From Chrysopilus asiliformis (Eukaryota; Arthropoda; Insecta; Diptera; Rhagionidae): a stretch of 64,000 nt of DNA. Shown in pieces: positions 23,992 to 36,596 of this stretch. The notes beneath the pieces are model-generated. The model was not told the DNA's origin. It worked only from the letters and a program-made list of their open reading frames with translations, and did not search any database. The stretch covers positions 9,331,942-9,395,941 of the forward strand of contig OZ035964.1 of assembly GCA_964034945.1 (NCBI GenBank), in the 5' to 3' direction. The first letter of the stretch is position 1; each line of letters opens with the position of its first letter. Made by a program: the position numbers and the translations under genes.

Positions 23992-24474
23992 AGCGGCCCC
24001 TACACGTTCCTTCTTGCAGTCAATCATCGCATGCTGTGACAACATTTTGAACGTCTATGGTGATGCTGTCGTGCAAAATTCCATGATTGCCAGCATGCTG
24101 GCAAATATCAAAATCATTTTGATATTTTTCGAGGGAGCTTTGTGAATGACAGGATGCTTGAACGTGTACGGCGAGGCTGTCAATCAATTCGTCATTTCAG
24201 TGTAATTTTTAGTAGTGAAAAGATGTCGCATATAAAAGACAAAGTTTTTTGGGAATCCTATTTCGAGTTATACAGACAAAGAAGTGAGTTTTGGATGACG
24301 AAAAGCGATAAATATAAGGAAAAAAAATGTTTAAATTCATATTTGTGCTGTGTGATGTCGGTATGGCTGTTTCGAATTAACTGATGCTTGCGTGCATGAT
24401 TGAGCGTCTAGTGCAAAAAAGCTTTTTGCTATGACAGCATGATTGACTGCAAGATTGAACGTGTAGGGGCCGCT
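23992..24474 (+). mobile_element. 483 bp PIF/Harbinger-like element with MADF-like relic
   Basis: Inverted ends AGCGGCCCCTACACGTT and complement are flanked by TAA (23989-23991, 24475-24477). A frame from 24223 to 24384 begins MSHIKDKVFWESYFELYRQR and continues with W-M-T-K-S-D-K-Y-K-E-K. This is the pattern of an MADF DNA-binding domain (aromatic-rich first helix, L/FW...KS..Y). Harbinger elements carry such a protein beside their nuclease, so the relic supports the class. The nuclease gene is missing. Confidence 0.8.
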
Positions 24475-24599
24475 TAAGCCTCCATCAATATATCAATCAA
24501 AATTATGTATAATACGTCACGCATCCAGGAGGAGAATGGGATGTTAGGTCACGTTTAGACGTGACGTGGTTTCATTCGTTACTCTAAAGTTAGTGGGTA

Positions 24600-25915
24600 T
24601 AAGATGCAGTGGGAATGACGTTAGGAATCATCCCTCACCCATAAACTTTGTAATAACAAATGAAACATGATCATATGGAAATCTGGAACAACCTCCGCGC
24701 ACAACATCCAGCCCCTTCCTATAACTGTAACGTATTTTATAAACAGCCCTCCTACGAGTTAGGGGTTTAAAAAGCAAAATAAACTTCATATTTGGAGAAA
24801 ATTTCATCAGAATTTTCGTATTTTATGAATTTTCTCTATCCTTTCTTCCCTCCCCCTCTCATTCCCTGCAACCAAACATTTGTTTATTGCGATTTTTACC
24901 AGAATTTTCAAAATTTCAAAAATAAGGACTACAAATGGAAACGTAGGTAGTGAGATCGCAAATAACCAAAATTCTGTGCCAAAAACCCACTAACCATTTT
25001 TGTGAGCTTACTGAGATGTTGATTTTTATCACGAAAAAATGTTATAGCCGCCTTCTAAATAGCCTGATTAACTAAAACGAAAAATATTTATTGTTTCGAA
25101 AGATCGCAATCACGGAAATTCAAAACTATAGCAACGTTATTTGATCCCGGAGCTAATATGTATAGTTAATAAAATGCGATTATCATGACTATGAATTATG
25201 GAAATTTTTATTATTCGTATTCGTAAAATATGTTGGTGTACGCAGATATATAGGGGAAAAAATATTGGATATGATAGTCTATAATAAAATGGCATAAACC
25301 ATTATTAGTTATATTTCAATAAGTGTATACGCATTTCGTACGTTTTATTTTCCTCTAGTCTTATAAAAGTATTTTCGGTGATTCCCTTGTCCTCGTCGCT
25401 GTATAATTATTTTACAATGATTTCTTTTTGCACAGATAAATTTTTCATGTCATCGGCAGAAAAAAAAATATTAAATTTTATTTAAAAAAAAATTATGCCA
25501 TCAATAGATTGCCGACATGAAATAGAGGGCGGATATGCTGAATATTATGACGAAACAGAAATTAAACTGCTTAAGACATTGACGGTAATGATAACGGGTG
25601 CAGCGACCAACCCAGGGTACAACGTGAATAGTACAAAATGTAAAATTATGTAATATTTTACATAATGATGATATGACATTAGCAATTGATTTTTACATGA
25701 AAATCGTTTCGTCTTATCCGATCTCAGTAGCAGAAATTTCTTTCAAATGTCTTCATACGTACAAAATAGCAGTAAAAATGTTCGAACTCGAAATAAAAGT
25801 TTTAGAAACCCATTTTAGAATTTACAAACAAAGAAAAATGCAAATGAAAATTCGATAAAAATACTTTTCTGTTGGAAAAAAATCACTAAAAAAAATTAAT
25901 TCTTTTGATTTTCAG
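24600..25915. other. No gene recognised; immediate upstream region of FAR-A's first coding exon
   Basis: AT-rich. It ends in the pyrimidine tract and CAG acceptor (AG at 25914-25915) used by FAR-A. A leader exon could lie here (for example near 25500-25585) but no donor stands out. Confidence 0.3.
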
Positions 25916-25933
25916 AAAAAAAAATTTTGAAAG

Positions 25934-28900
25934 ATGCAAATTCGAACGGAAACTGGTCCAGATGAGAAATTGACACCTTTGCAGAGCTTCTATCATGGAA
26001 CAAATATATTCATAACTGGTGGAACGGGATTCTTAGGGAAAAGTGAGTAAAACAAAACCTTAAATTTCATTGATTTTATAAGCTACTAGCTTGCATACCC
26101 GTCGTTGCCGGGTTAAGTTTTTTCAAATTTTTTTTTGATGGTCTATGTTGGAGCTAAACTTCAGGCCAATCGGCTCGGTAGTTTCCCCGCGAAAGGGTTA
26201 CATAAAGGAAGAGCTAAGTTTCGAGATTACTTTACCCCCTCCCCTTACTCCCCCACCTCTGGGGCTACTTTTTAATGGGTTTTTGTTGGGGCTGGACCCC
26301 CGACGAACATCTCTGCCAAATTTCAGGCCAATCGGTTCAGTAGTTTCCTCGCGAAAGAGTAACATAGCGCAAAAACTAAGTTTCGAAAGCACTTTACCCC
26401 CTCCCCTTACACCCCCACCCCTCGCGCTACTTTTCCGTATGCCTATGTTGGAACCAGAACTACCACAGACACTGATGCCAAATTTCAAGTCAATCGGTTC
26501 AGCCGTTTTTGCGTGAAAGAGGAACAAACAGACAGACAAACAAACAGACACACAGACACACAGACACCAACTCATTTTTATACACTTTCTATTAATTATA
26601 TATTAGTATGATTGTTTACCAGATTGATTTTTCTACTTTTCATACATATGGGCAATTAAACTCTTCACACCTGGCAGCAGTGTTATTACAGACTAGTGCG
26701 AAAAGGGATATCTGGTAGAAATATCATTCTGACAAACCATAGCGTGTGTGGCCGCTTCAGTGACGTTTTTCTATAAAAGAAAATACCATATAATACTCGT
26801 TATTTGTATGTACAGTAATCCCTCCCACTGTGCGGTTTCTAACTGCGCGGTTAAGTATTTAATGCCAAAATTTCGAACTGCGCGGTAAAAATTTCGCAGC
26901 TGTGCGGTTTTTTTATAATTTTCGTTAAAAAAAACATGTTTCTAACCCCAAAATTTCATACAAAGTAGGATTCACAGTGCGCGGTTTCGGTTTGCGCACT
27001 CTTTTTGTGGCACGTATCTACCGCGCACTTGGAGGGATTACTGTATTACTCTGTGTCGTATTCATGACGGAACGGGGCAGGGTTGTTGTTACTTTCCCCA
27101 GCCCAAAAAATCCCAATGGGTTTTTTTAAAAAAAGTCCACCCAAAAAAACCCAATAGAAACCCAAAGAAACCCAAAACACCGCACTAAAACACCATTAAA
27201 AACCCAAAAAAACCCAAAAAAAACTATAAAACCCAGAAAACCCCAGTGGATTGGGCTTTTTTTTAAAAAAAAACCGGGTTTTGCACAACCCTGGAACAAA
27301 CAGAAGCTTTCTGATCAGTACGAAATCTGTTTCAGGCAAAATTATGAAGATGTCCGTGCAACTGTCCATCGCTCAGTGTCGGATTTGGTCTAAATTTTGG
27401 TCAAAATAAGAGTTTTCATGAAAATTCGACAAGCCCGAAATTTTATATTTTTATGTTAAAAATTCGACAAGCCCGAAATTTTATATCTTTATCTAACAGG
27501 AATAAAATGTCTAAAATAACTAGAAAAAGCCATTAAAAAATATATTTATTTTTCAAGCACCTTTTATAAGTGCCTTAAGTTAGGCAATTTTTAAAAACTC
27601 CGAAATATTCATTTTTCTCAAAAAAAAAAATTTATTGATTCTGACTATGAAAAATCATAAAAAGACTTCCTTGACACTCAATTATTTTTTCTATTAACGT
27701 ATATCCAATGCCTAAATTTTTTTTGGTATTTCCTTCAAATTTGAAGAATTTCTCTCCACTAGAACTCGAGTTTTATAATTTTGGCCACTTTCACTGCAAA
27801 AATCGACACCGTGCGTTGGCCTGTCCGTTTTACGTATCTTAAATAACTCGAGAACGCGTTGAGCTAGCGAAAAAAAAAATTAAATGAGTTTTGCTAAAAT
27901 CGTAGTTTAGGAAAAGAAACGCTAGCTATAAGGGGTCTTTACAAATTTTCTGAAAAAATACAATTTTTTTTTTGAAAAAATACCCTTTTTTGATAATTTC
28001 TCAAAATCGATATTATTTTATGAAAAAATGAATTTAACCAAATTTAAAGGATATGAAATTTTCTATATTGTTTGCTTTATTGGTTTTTTTGTATCTCTAA
28101 CGGTTCTCAAGATTTTGAAAATCCTTCGAAAACTACTTATGCGCTTTTATGAAAAAATACATATCACCGAATTTAAGGGAAATAAAATTTCCTGCTTTTT
28201 TGTCTCTAACGTTTCTTGCGTATCTTTAAAGGTGCCGCTCCACATGAGAGTAAATGCCGGCGAGAACCTCTCGATAGCAGCTACTCGCAAATGGACACGT
28301 CGCTCGCAGAAACTCGCAAAAACTCGCGAGCTATTTCTGCGAGCTGTTTCTGCGAGCTATTTCTGCGAGCTGTCAAAAGTGATTCTGCTCTCTAGTCGAC
28401 ACACCTTCACTGAACTCTCGGGGAGTTGCTCGCCAGATACGAACGGCGTTTAAAGAACGATGCACGATTTTGCCCCCCTAAACTACCTTTTAAATCAGTG
28501 TAGGTTTCACTTTGGTTGAGTACTTTTTGGAAAGGGCACAGTCTCTAGTTTTATCCATATATGGCTTCGAGAGCCACCGAATTGCAGGGGGATGGTGAGG
28601 GGTTAACGAACTTTCTGGTGATTTCTGCAATGATTTCTGTGAAAAATCACAAGAAAGTTCGTTAGCCCCTCACCATCCCCCAGCAATTCGGTGGCTCTTA
28701 AAGCCATATAGAGATAAAACTAGAGATTGTGCCCTTTCCAAAAAGTCCTCAACCAAAGTGAAAACTACACGGGTTCAAAAGTTAACCTAGGGGCACGAAA
28801 AACGCTATTTCTTGCATAGTTCTTTGCGAGTCGCTCTCGAGAACTGGCCAAAGCAAGATGTCAAAAAAATCAAGATATTGGTCTTGAAAAGAGAAAAATC

Positions 28901-31900
28901 GCCGAAATTAACTCTCAAATGGACAACCTCCTGCGAGTAACTCTCGAGAGTTTTTGAGAGTTACTCGCGTATTTACTCTCAAGTGGAGCGGCACCTTAAC
29001 GCTTCTCGAAATATGTGAAAAGAATATTATTTTTTACACATTTTTTCTGAATATTGTAGAGAAAAGTTTACTGATATTTTCAGTTTTTTTTTTTGCTCAA
29101 AATTTCGGTATAAATGAATAATAATAATTTAGCTTATCTTTCATTAAAATTTGGAATACAAATTAATGAATTTTTTTTTTTTTTTTTTTTTTGATAATTT
29201 CAGTATTGCTAAACAAACTTTTTACATCATGTCCTGGCATCGAAAATATTTACTTGCTGGTGCGTAGTAAAAAGGGCAAAGATGTCCATTCACGTGTTGA
29301 GGAGATCTTTGATGATCCGGTAAATTTTAAAATTTTCAAAATGTCTTTTTTTTCGAATTCTATGTGATTATTTATTATTATTATTATTTTTTAGATATTT
29401 AATTCAATGAAACAAATCGTGCCAAAATTTCGTTATCGTGTTCAAGGTATATCTGGAGACTGTATGATATCTGGATTAGGATTAAGCTCATCCGATCGAC
29501 AAATGTTAATAAATAATGTGAACATTGTATTTCATATGGCGGCGACAGTACGTTTTGATGAGAAATTAAAAATCGCTATGCAAATTAATGTACAGGCATG
29601 CAAAGATATTATGAAAATATGCAGTGAAATGCAGAATTTAAAAAGTGCTGTTCATGTATCGACCGCTTATACACAATGTCCATTACGTAAAATCGATGAA
29701 AAATTTTATACACCGCCAATTGATTCTGGTAATATGCTATTATTAACGGAATGTGCACCAGAGAAATTACTTGAAAGTATAACACCAATGTTAGTTGAAA
29801 TATTCACATAAATCTTTATTAAAACAAAAACGATAATATCTTTTTCAAAAAAAAATTACTAGATTACTTGATAAATGGCCAAATACGTACACATTTACAA
29901 AAGCAATAGCCGAGGATGTCATACACCATCATGGTAAATCGATGCCAGTTGGAATGTTTCGTCCAGGAATTGGTAAATATTTTGATAATTGTTTTCCTTC
30001 ACACATAGAATGACGTGGTAATTCCGCTATTCTATACCTCCTGTGGCCCCTTTCATCATAAATCATGAGTGTGTAAATTTCATCTACTCGTAAATCACTG
30101 AAGGGGTTTTTGAGTTAAAGCTTCTGAAAGCTGCTAAAGCTTGATTTACAATGCAGCAGCAACAGCAACGTCACGGAGAAAGTGTTTTGATTGGTCGAGA
30201 ATCGACTCTGGACCAATCAAAACACTTTCTCTGTGCTGTTGCTGTTGCTGCTGCATTGTAAATCAAGCTTAACTTGAAAACCACTCGGCCGATTAGAAGA
30301 AAATTTCAGCTCGTGTTTTTTTTTTTTTAATTACACCTTCCCTACTGTTTTTCCCCAATTGAGTTGTTTTTCCTAAATCGATTTTTCTTACAGTCATTTC
30401 CACATATCGTGATCCAGTCTGTGGTTGGATCGACAATTTCTATGGTCCAACGGGAGCGATAGCTGGAGCTGGTACTGGCGTCATTAGGACATTACAGTGT
30501 GATCCATCGGCTGTGGCCAACATGGTTCCAGTTGATTTGTGTGTTAACAGTATTATTGCAGCTGCATGGGATATCTCAGAACGATACAACAGGTGTGGAT
30601 TATATTTTTTTTTTATCAAAAAGGATTTCTCTATCCTTAACCAAATTAAACTTACTATCATTTGATCGTATTTAAGATCAATTGTGATTAATTTTTGTTA
30701 TTGTTTTTTTTTAGCAAAATAACTCAAAATCCCGAGATACCGGTTTACAATTTTTGTACATCCAAGGATAATCAACTGACGTGGGGTGATTTTACAACGA
30801 AAACAACAAAATATGGTTTAATGTATCCAACATTAAAAGCTATTTGGTACCTGTGTTATGCTAATAATCCAAATCGTTTCATGCATATGTTGTCAATATT
30901 ATTCCTGCATTATGTACCCGCTATCATATTCGACACGTTCTCACTTTGTATAGGCAAGAAACCAAGGTAAATTATTAATGAGTGGATTTTCCCTTAGCGG
31001 TTTTCTTTGAAATCGAAAATATTTCGTGGTTTTATTTTTTTTTTCGGGGGAATTATTTAAAAATGGGTAAAGTTCTTGAAATTTTAAACTGCTTGGTGAT
31101 TTTTTCGCAAGAACTTGAAAAACTTTGATAAACTTCTTGAAATTTTAAACTCCTTGGTGATTTTTTCGCAAGAATTTGAAAAAAAATTAAATAAGAATTC
31201 AAAAGTCTTTGAACCACCAAGTACATAGTTTGAATTTCAAAAATTTTATCAAAGTTTTTTTTTTCAAATTTTAGTAGAAAATACCTGACGTAAGCAGGAC
31301 ATGACTTTCTTTACGAAATCTACGTTTTTGCGCAACTTTTGAGTACATTATAACTCGACGAATAAAATCTTAGTTTATATAAAAATGTGATCTTTTTTTA
31401 CTAAATTTAAAATATCTCACTAACAGTCAAATACATCGATTTTCGGTGAAAGGAGAAAATGTAGAGAATTTCAATATCTTTAATTTTGTCTTTAACTTTA
31501 TTTTTCAAAAAACCGTTAGTTTGCAAGAAATTCGCAAAAAATCTCTTTTTAAAATTTTAATGAAAATATTTTAATAACGGTAAAAGATAACGGATAACAG
31601 TAAAAGACAAAAATACGGCAATCAATATTATCTTCAATTCGTATCATAGGTTGAACCACCAAAAAACCGTTATTTTTCGAGAGAATCGCAAAAAACTGAT
31701 ATTTTTTTAAATAGCAGCATATCTCGATAACGGCTTGGGATATGTAGTTCTAGTGAAAGACAAAAATGTAGGAAATTTTATTGTCTCCAACTTTCGCCAT
31801 ACACAAAACTACTGAAAAACGCGTAGTTTCGAAGTAAACAGCAAAAAACGAAATTGCGATTATAAAAAAGTCGCCATTTTAGTTACTTTCGGCATAAACA

Positions 31901-33629
31901 AATTATAAGAAGACTGTTATTTTCTAACAACTTGAAACTTGAGAAATAATCCCCCAAAGCAGCAGATATGCATGCGGTCGGCATAATGCTGGGTTTACAC
32001 GAATGACAGATAATGACAATCTGTCATAAAAGAATGGACAAGTTCATCCTTTTATGAGAGATTGTCATTTTTCTGGCAGAAATAATGACAAAAATGAGAC
32101 TATTTACACGATTATGACAATTTATGACAAAAAAAAAGAGAAATTTGTCATTCGTGTAAACGCAGCATAAGAATTCAACGAGAATAAAACTGCCAAGGCA
32201 GTTTTGCTGCCGCAGCGAATGCTGCTTCATTCTGATATGCGCTTTAGTTTTAACAAAGGGCGAACGTAAGCAGCGACATGTATAGGCGATCACCACGGCT
32301 GCTCGTGTGTACTGCCGACTAGTCGGCAGCTCTTACGTCACGGTGGGGGATTATTTTGAACTTCGTTTTGCACTAATTTGAGTTGTTAGAAAAAAATGAT
32401 CTCTATAATACATAATTTTTGCTTTCGGCTAACGAATTTCCATCAAAACATGATAGGGTTGTCCCATTCCAGAACCAAACACGCCTGTGAAATTTCATAG
32501 CTCTAGCTCTATTAGTTTTTGGGAAATGTTGTACACAGACTGACAGACTGATAGACTGACGGACTGATAGACTGACAGACCGACAGACCGACAGACTGAC
32601 AGATAGAAAGGACAGACTGACAGGTAGAAAGGACAAACTGACAGATAGAAAGGACGGACTGACAGATAGAAAAGACAGACTGACAGGTAGAAAGGACAAA
32701 CTGACAGATAGAAAGGACGGACTGACAGATAGAAAAGACAGACTGACAGATAGAAAGGACAGACTGACAGATAGAAAGGCATTTTTGTCCTCCAATCGAA
32801 TAAGGAGTGCTCGGGAAGTGTTTTTTTTAGGAAAAATTAAGAGGACGATTTTTTTTACGAATGCAATTCTTTATTATACTAAGTATAAGAAAGTGAAAAC
32901 CCCGAATCAGGAAAAAAATTTAAAAATATTCTTGGGTTCTTTTGCTAGAAATTGAAAAAAACATCTAAAAAATTTTGAATTTTAAACTCCTTGGTGGTTT
33001 TTTTCGTTAAAAATGGGAAAAATTGTGCAAAAACTTAGAAAAATTGTGCAAAAACTTAGAAAAATTGTGCAAAATCTTAGAGAGCACCAAGCGGTTATCA
33101 GCAAAGGACATATTCGGATTACCAAGACGTTCTTCTTAGGAAACTTCTTCGATACTGACGTGCCTTATATCCAACGTTAAAAACAATTTTTCTCCTATCT
33201 TTCAGATTATTAAATACGTATAAAAAGATTCATCGTTTTATGAATGTTATTGAATACTTTTCGATGCGTCAATGGGAATATCAAATGGATAACGTCACAA
33301 ATTTATGGAATCGAATGTCCGAACGGGATCGTGACATATTTTTTTTCGACATGAGCCAATTGGACTGGGATCTCTTCCTTCAGCATTATTTCCGCGGAAT
33401 ACGGCAATATTTACTAAATGATCCATTGGAAACCATACCAGAAGCTTTGGTGCGGTGGAATAGGTAAAATATTTTATAAAATAATTAAATTGAAAATTCT
33501 ATTAAAACAAAATTTATTTTCCTTTTCAGACTGTATTGGCTACATCAGTCGGTGAAATTTTTCGTTGTTGCCATGCTATTAAAATTATTATGGTCAATAT
33601 TTTCGTTATTTGTTAAATTAAGCATTTAG
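25934..33629 (+). CDS. Fatty acyl-CoA reductase (FAR-A), spliced
   Basis: Predicted NADPH-dependent reductase of fatty acyl-CoA to fatty alcohol, acting at the ER or peroxisomal membrane. Coding exons: 25934-26042, 29204-29319, 29395 to about 29793, 29863-29972, 30394-30592, 30715-30966, 33206-33463, 33530-33629; about 513 aa, as usual for the family. TGGTGFLG (residues 28-35) is the nucleotide-binding loop. YTFTK (about 217-221) is the catalytic Tyr/Lys pair. YRDPVCGWIDN-x-YGP closes the Rossmann domain. The last exons give the Sterile domain (FFFDMSQLDWDLF) and a hydrophobic tail. An in-frame TGA precedes the ATG, which lies 18 nt after an acceptor, so the leader is spliced. Oddity: no GT donor after exon 3 joins in frame to 29863; GT at 29794 is off by one base, so the gene may carry a lesion, a sequencing error or unusual splicing. 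Large introns are full of transposons. Confidence 0.88.
26086..26611 (-). mobile_element. Non-autonomous Helitron-like element in FAR-A intron
   Basis: Minus orientation: A|TCATACTAATATATAATTAA ... CCCGGCAACGACGGGTATGC + AAGCTAG|T. It begins only 43 bp after the donor at 26043. Core phrases match the other copies. Confidence 0.65.
26813..27043. mobile_element. pogo-like miniature element, copy 2, in FAR-A intron
   Basis: CAGTAATCCCTCCCACTGTG start and complementary end, flanked by TA (26811-26812, 27044-27045). It matches 2638-2916 in inverted orientation. Confidence 0.85.
27078..27293. mobile_element. hAT-like miniature element with CAGGGTTG ends
   Basis: Ends CAGGGTTGT ... ACAACCCTG, with an interior dominated by (AAACCC)-type low-complexity sequence. 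The flanks share only GAAC, so the 8 bp duplication is not proven. Confidence 0.5.
28230..28996. mobile_element. 767 bp PIF/Harbinger-like element in FAR-A intron
   Basis: Inverted ends AGGTGCCGCTCCACATGAGA ... CTCAAGTGGAGCGGCACCT, flanked by TAA (28227-28229, 28997-28999). The interior holds repeated GCGAGCT/TCTGCGAG words and a nested foldback at 28452-28825. Confidence 0.8.
28452..28825. mobile_element. Foldback element nested in the Harbinger-like element
   Basis: Arms of about 170 bp (28452-28630 and 28645-28825) are inverted repeats, sharing AAAGAAC ... CACTTTGGTTGAG ... TTTTTGGAAAGGGCACA ... GGGGGATGGTGAGGGG. No coding sequence. Confidence 0.75.
30138..30269. mobile_element. 132 bp hairpin element with TAA duplication, in FAR-A intron
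   Basis: AGCTTGATTTACAATGCAGC ... and its complement form a nearly full-length hairpin, flanked by TAA (30135-30137, 30270-30272). PIF/Harbinger-type miniature element. CAGCAACAGCAAC runs occur in each arm. Confidence 0.8.
31304..32894 (-). repeat. Repeat family B, long copy in FAR-A intron
   Basis: Ends are ACTTTCTT(TAC) at 31304 and GTATAAGAAAGT at 32894, a 12 bp inverted terminus shared by other copies. It contains a tandem array of AGACTGACAGATAGAAAGG units (about 32540-32780) and a nested element at 31987-32167. The long Ser-Val-Cys-Leu frames across the array are artefacts. Confidence 0.7.
31987..32167. mobile_element. 181 bp miniature element with TAA duplication
   Basis: TGCTGGGTTTACACGAATGA start and complementary end, flanked by TAA (31984-31986, 32168-32170). 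Same family as the foldback at 19487-19870. Confidence 0.8.
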
Positions 33630-33651
33630 CCGTAAAATTAAGTAATTGATA

Positions 33652-33657
33652 AATAAA
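33652..33657 (+). promoter_or_regulatory. Poly(A) signal for FAR-A
   Basis: AATAAA 23 nt after the FAR-A stop codon (TAG 33627-33629), in A/T-rich 3' sequence. Other AATAAA copies follow at about 33755. Confidence 0.55.
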
Positions 33658-34330
33658 TAATTAATTAATAGATAAGAAAAAAAAACTAACAACATTAAAA
33701 GAACGAAACAAGAAATATGATAAATATTATTCATCGGTTATTGAAGTTTTGGGATAAATAAAAGTCAAACCCCCATCCCGATCCCCATCCCCCTCCCCTC
33801 AGAGAATCCTCACCAATATTATTTCTTTTTTGTCAGATTTTATTCTTTTTTAGAAACTTCAATCATTCACAGCAACAGAAATCGGGTCTTATTTCGGTTT
33901 CGATTTCTAGTGAGAAACAGGATTTGAAAGAAATACGTGTGGACTAAATCCGCGAAATCAACAAAATAAATTGTAGAAAATAGTTTTTAGTCATTTTAGA
34001 ACCATATATACATTTAATTATGATTAATAATAATATTTTATTAAATATCTATACATGTATATTTAAGTTTTTGTTTTTCCCCTTCTATTTTTTTTTATAT
34101 AGTTTATCTTCTTTTCTACTGACTAATTAATATTGCATCTGTTTGGCATAACAGCAAGAATATAAAACATGTTACAACTTTCAATTTTTATTTTTCACAT
34201 TATATGTTTTAGTTTAAACTATAAAAAATAATATTAATTAAAACAAAACAAAAAAAAATCATAATAAAATTAGAAAATTTGTTTCTTTGTTAATTTTAAG
34301 AAACCCAATTGATACGTGACTGCGAATTAA

Positions 34331-34563
34331 CACTCTAACTTCCATGACAGTTTTAAGACTTTTTCGAACATTTAGTTGTCAGTCAAAAAGGTACTAAAAA
34401 ATTGAAACAAAATTATACTTAAATGTCATTTTATTACCATAAAATGTGTGCAACTATTTACAAAAAATCGTTGCGGTTGCAGCAAACACTTTAATAATTT
34501 TCATTGTGGCCGTTGTGTACAGTTAGGTGCCAGGTCTTTTTGACTGACGTGGCAGTTAGAGTG
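34331..34563. mobile_element. piggyBac-type miniature element, copy 1 (TTAA)
   Basis: Ends CACTCTAACTTCCATGACAG and complement, flanked by TTAA (34327-34330, 34564-34567). Copies at 38817-39045 and 40356-40596 share the interior (GTGTGCAACTA, CGTTGCGGTTGCAGC). Confidence 0.85.
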
Positions 34564-35064
34564 TTAACATCCGAAAAAGTTCTTGCAACTCAAAAAAAAA
34601 TATATCAGTTATGGTCAATACGAAAATTTCCTCTACAATATTTAGTTTTGGAAAAAATATTGTGAAAACTAATATTTTTTTCAAATATCTCGAGGACCCT
34701 TAATGATAACGTAAGAAGCGTTAATGAAAAATAATCAGGAAATCCTTTTTTTTTTAATTTTAAAATTAGCATTTTTTTCTCAAAAGCGCATAGTTTCCGT
34801 AATATTTTCAAAAAACTTTGGTTACCGTTAGAGACACAAAAATTGAGGAAAATTTTATATTTGTCATATTTTTTTTTCATTTTTTCCCAAAAGCGCAGTT
34901 TTTGAAAAATTCTCAAAAAAAGGTATTTTTTCAAAAAAAAAAAACGTATGAAAGGTACCCGTTATATCTACCGTCACATCTCCAAAAGTTGATAGAAAAC
35001 TATGTTTTTTGTAATTTACCAAAAATTTCAAGTTGCCACCTCAACGAGTGATTTAAGATAAGTA

Positions 35065-35627
35065 TCGGGTCTTTCAACAAGGACATAACAATTTTGTATT
35101 TAAATAAAACACAGAATAATTGAGATATCGGGCTGAAATTTATTCCAGGTGTAGTGGACATGTTACATTTAAGTATGAAATTCGATGTCGTTCATATGGC
35201 CACCGCGAGCACGTTTGCTGATTGATTCTTTGGAGCCAATTTTCCACCACTCTTCCACACATAGCGGCCGGAATGTTGGCAATTTCGCGTTCGATATTGT
35301 TCCTGAGCTCCTCTAACGTTGTTGGCTTGTTGGCATAAACCAACGACTTAACATAACCCCATAAAAAGAAATCCAACGGCGTTAAATCGCATGAGCGAGG
35401 TGGCCATTCGACCGGACCATTTCTCGAGATTACACGATTGCGACCACCGACTCAGAATTTCGGTAGTAAGTTTTAATAATATCCAAACGTTGCTCGTTCG
35501 TGAACTTCACCATGATAAAAATGTAAACCTTGACTGACGTTTTAGCATTGCCAAGATCATAAAAAAAATGTTTAGGGTGCGTTTTTATTAAAATACAAAA
35601 TTGTTATGTCCTTATTGAAAGACCCTC
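35065..35627 (-). mobile_element. Internally deleted mariner-like element, copy 1
   Basis: Ends TCGGGTCTTTCAACAAGGAC ... GTCCTTATTGAAAGACCC with TA on both sides. On the minus strand the transposase start (MVKFTNEQR near 35513) runs about 27 codons to a stop. After a large deletion its C-terminal part follows (DLTPLDFFLWGYVKSLVY), ending at 35140. The helix-turn-helix and the first two catalytic Asp are lost. Copies at 41769-42329 and 51126-51668 carry the same deletion. Confidence 0.85.
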
Positions 35628-35675
35628 TAAAATGAATAGACACATAGACAGATGCACAAGCACCCGAACCCTTGG

Positions 35676-36124
35676 AGCACAATGCACGCAACCAAGCCGC
35701 AACCATCACGCATCCAAATGTCACTTACGAGTTTATTTTACAGAAATACTTTTGAGTGAGCACCGTGAACGCATTGAACGCAACCATCGACGCAAAAGTT
35801 GCCAAACTTTGAACTTTAACGCAACAAGTCTGCGTTGACAGTTCATAAAGTGAGGTTGGGGAAATGTCGTTCGAGGAAAAATTGATAGCCTTAGTGCAAT
35901 AACATACAAATAACAAAGATAAAGACCAATAAAGCAAATTATCGCTTCAAAATTATCCATTTTTTATATATTTTTCTACTTTAGTTCACTTTTAATTTCT
36001 CTGTGTTTGTCTCACAACGCAACAGACGACGCTTCTATTGTGCTCAACCGCTCCTGAACTGCGTTGCGTGACCGTTCGAACTTCGAAGCGTCCTTAGTTG
36101 CGGCTTGGTTGCGTTCATTGTGCT
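35676..36124. mobile_element. 449 bp element with AGCACAATG ends
   Basis: Left AGCACAATGCACGCAACCAA and right TTGGTTGCGTTCATTGTGCT are inverted repeats; GCCGCAAC follows in both. No clear target duplication. A minus-strand frame at 35733-35960 (MDNFEAIICFIGLYL...) could be a transposase relic, but I cannot identify it. Confidence 0.55.
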
Positions 36125-36596
36125 ACAAGAGTCATATATTTTGCCTGAAACGGATTTCGTACTAACCAGAAGGTTTCTATCTGCCCGCGTTCTTGAGTCG
36201 GTCTCCGTCACAAATACAACATCTTCATTCTTAGCTAAGCAGATAAAAGTAAAAGTGACCTATTATGCTATTGACCTATTTTTCTATTATTTATTTGGAT
36301 CCAGCTTTCACCACTAGAAAGGTCAGGGAATATTTCGTCGCCCTCCAATATCTACCACTTGCCATTTCTTTAAACTCCTACTTCTACTATTTCCTGTAAT
36401 TCTGAAGGGATTTTCATCTGGTTTTCGGCATTAGAGAGATCATTAGTGAAGGAAAAATTTCGCCCTCTGAAATCTAAACCATACATTTCTCTGCAAATTG
36501 TGCACCTTTGAAAAGTCTGACCCGACGGCCGTGGGGGGCGAAGATAGGGAGTTTTCAAACAAATTGTGGGGATGCGTTATTCTTAGTTTTATTATA

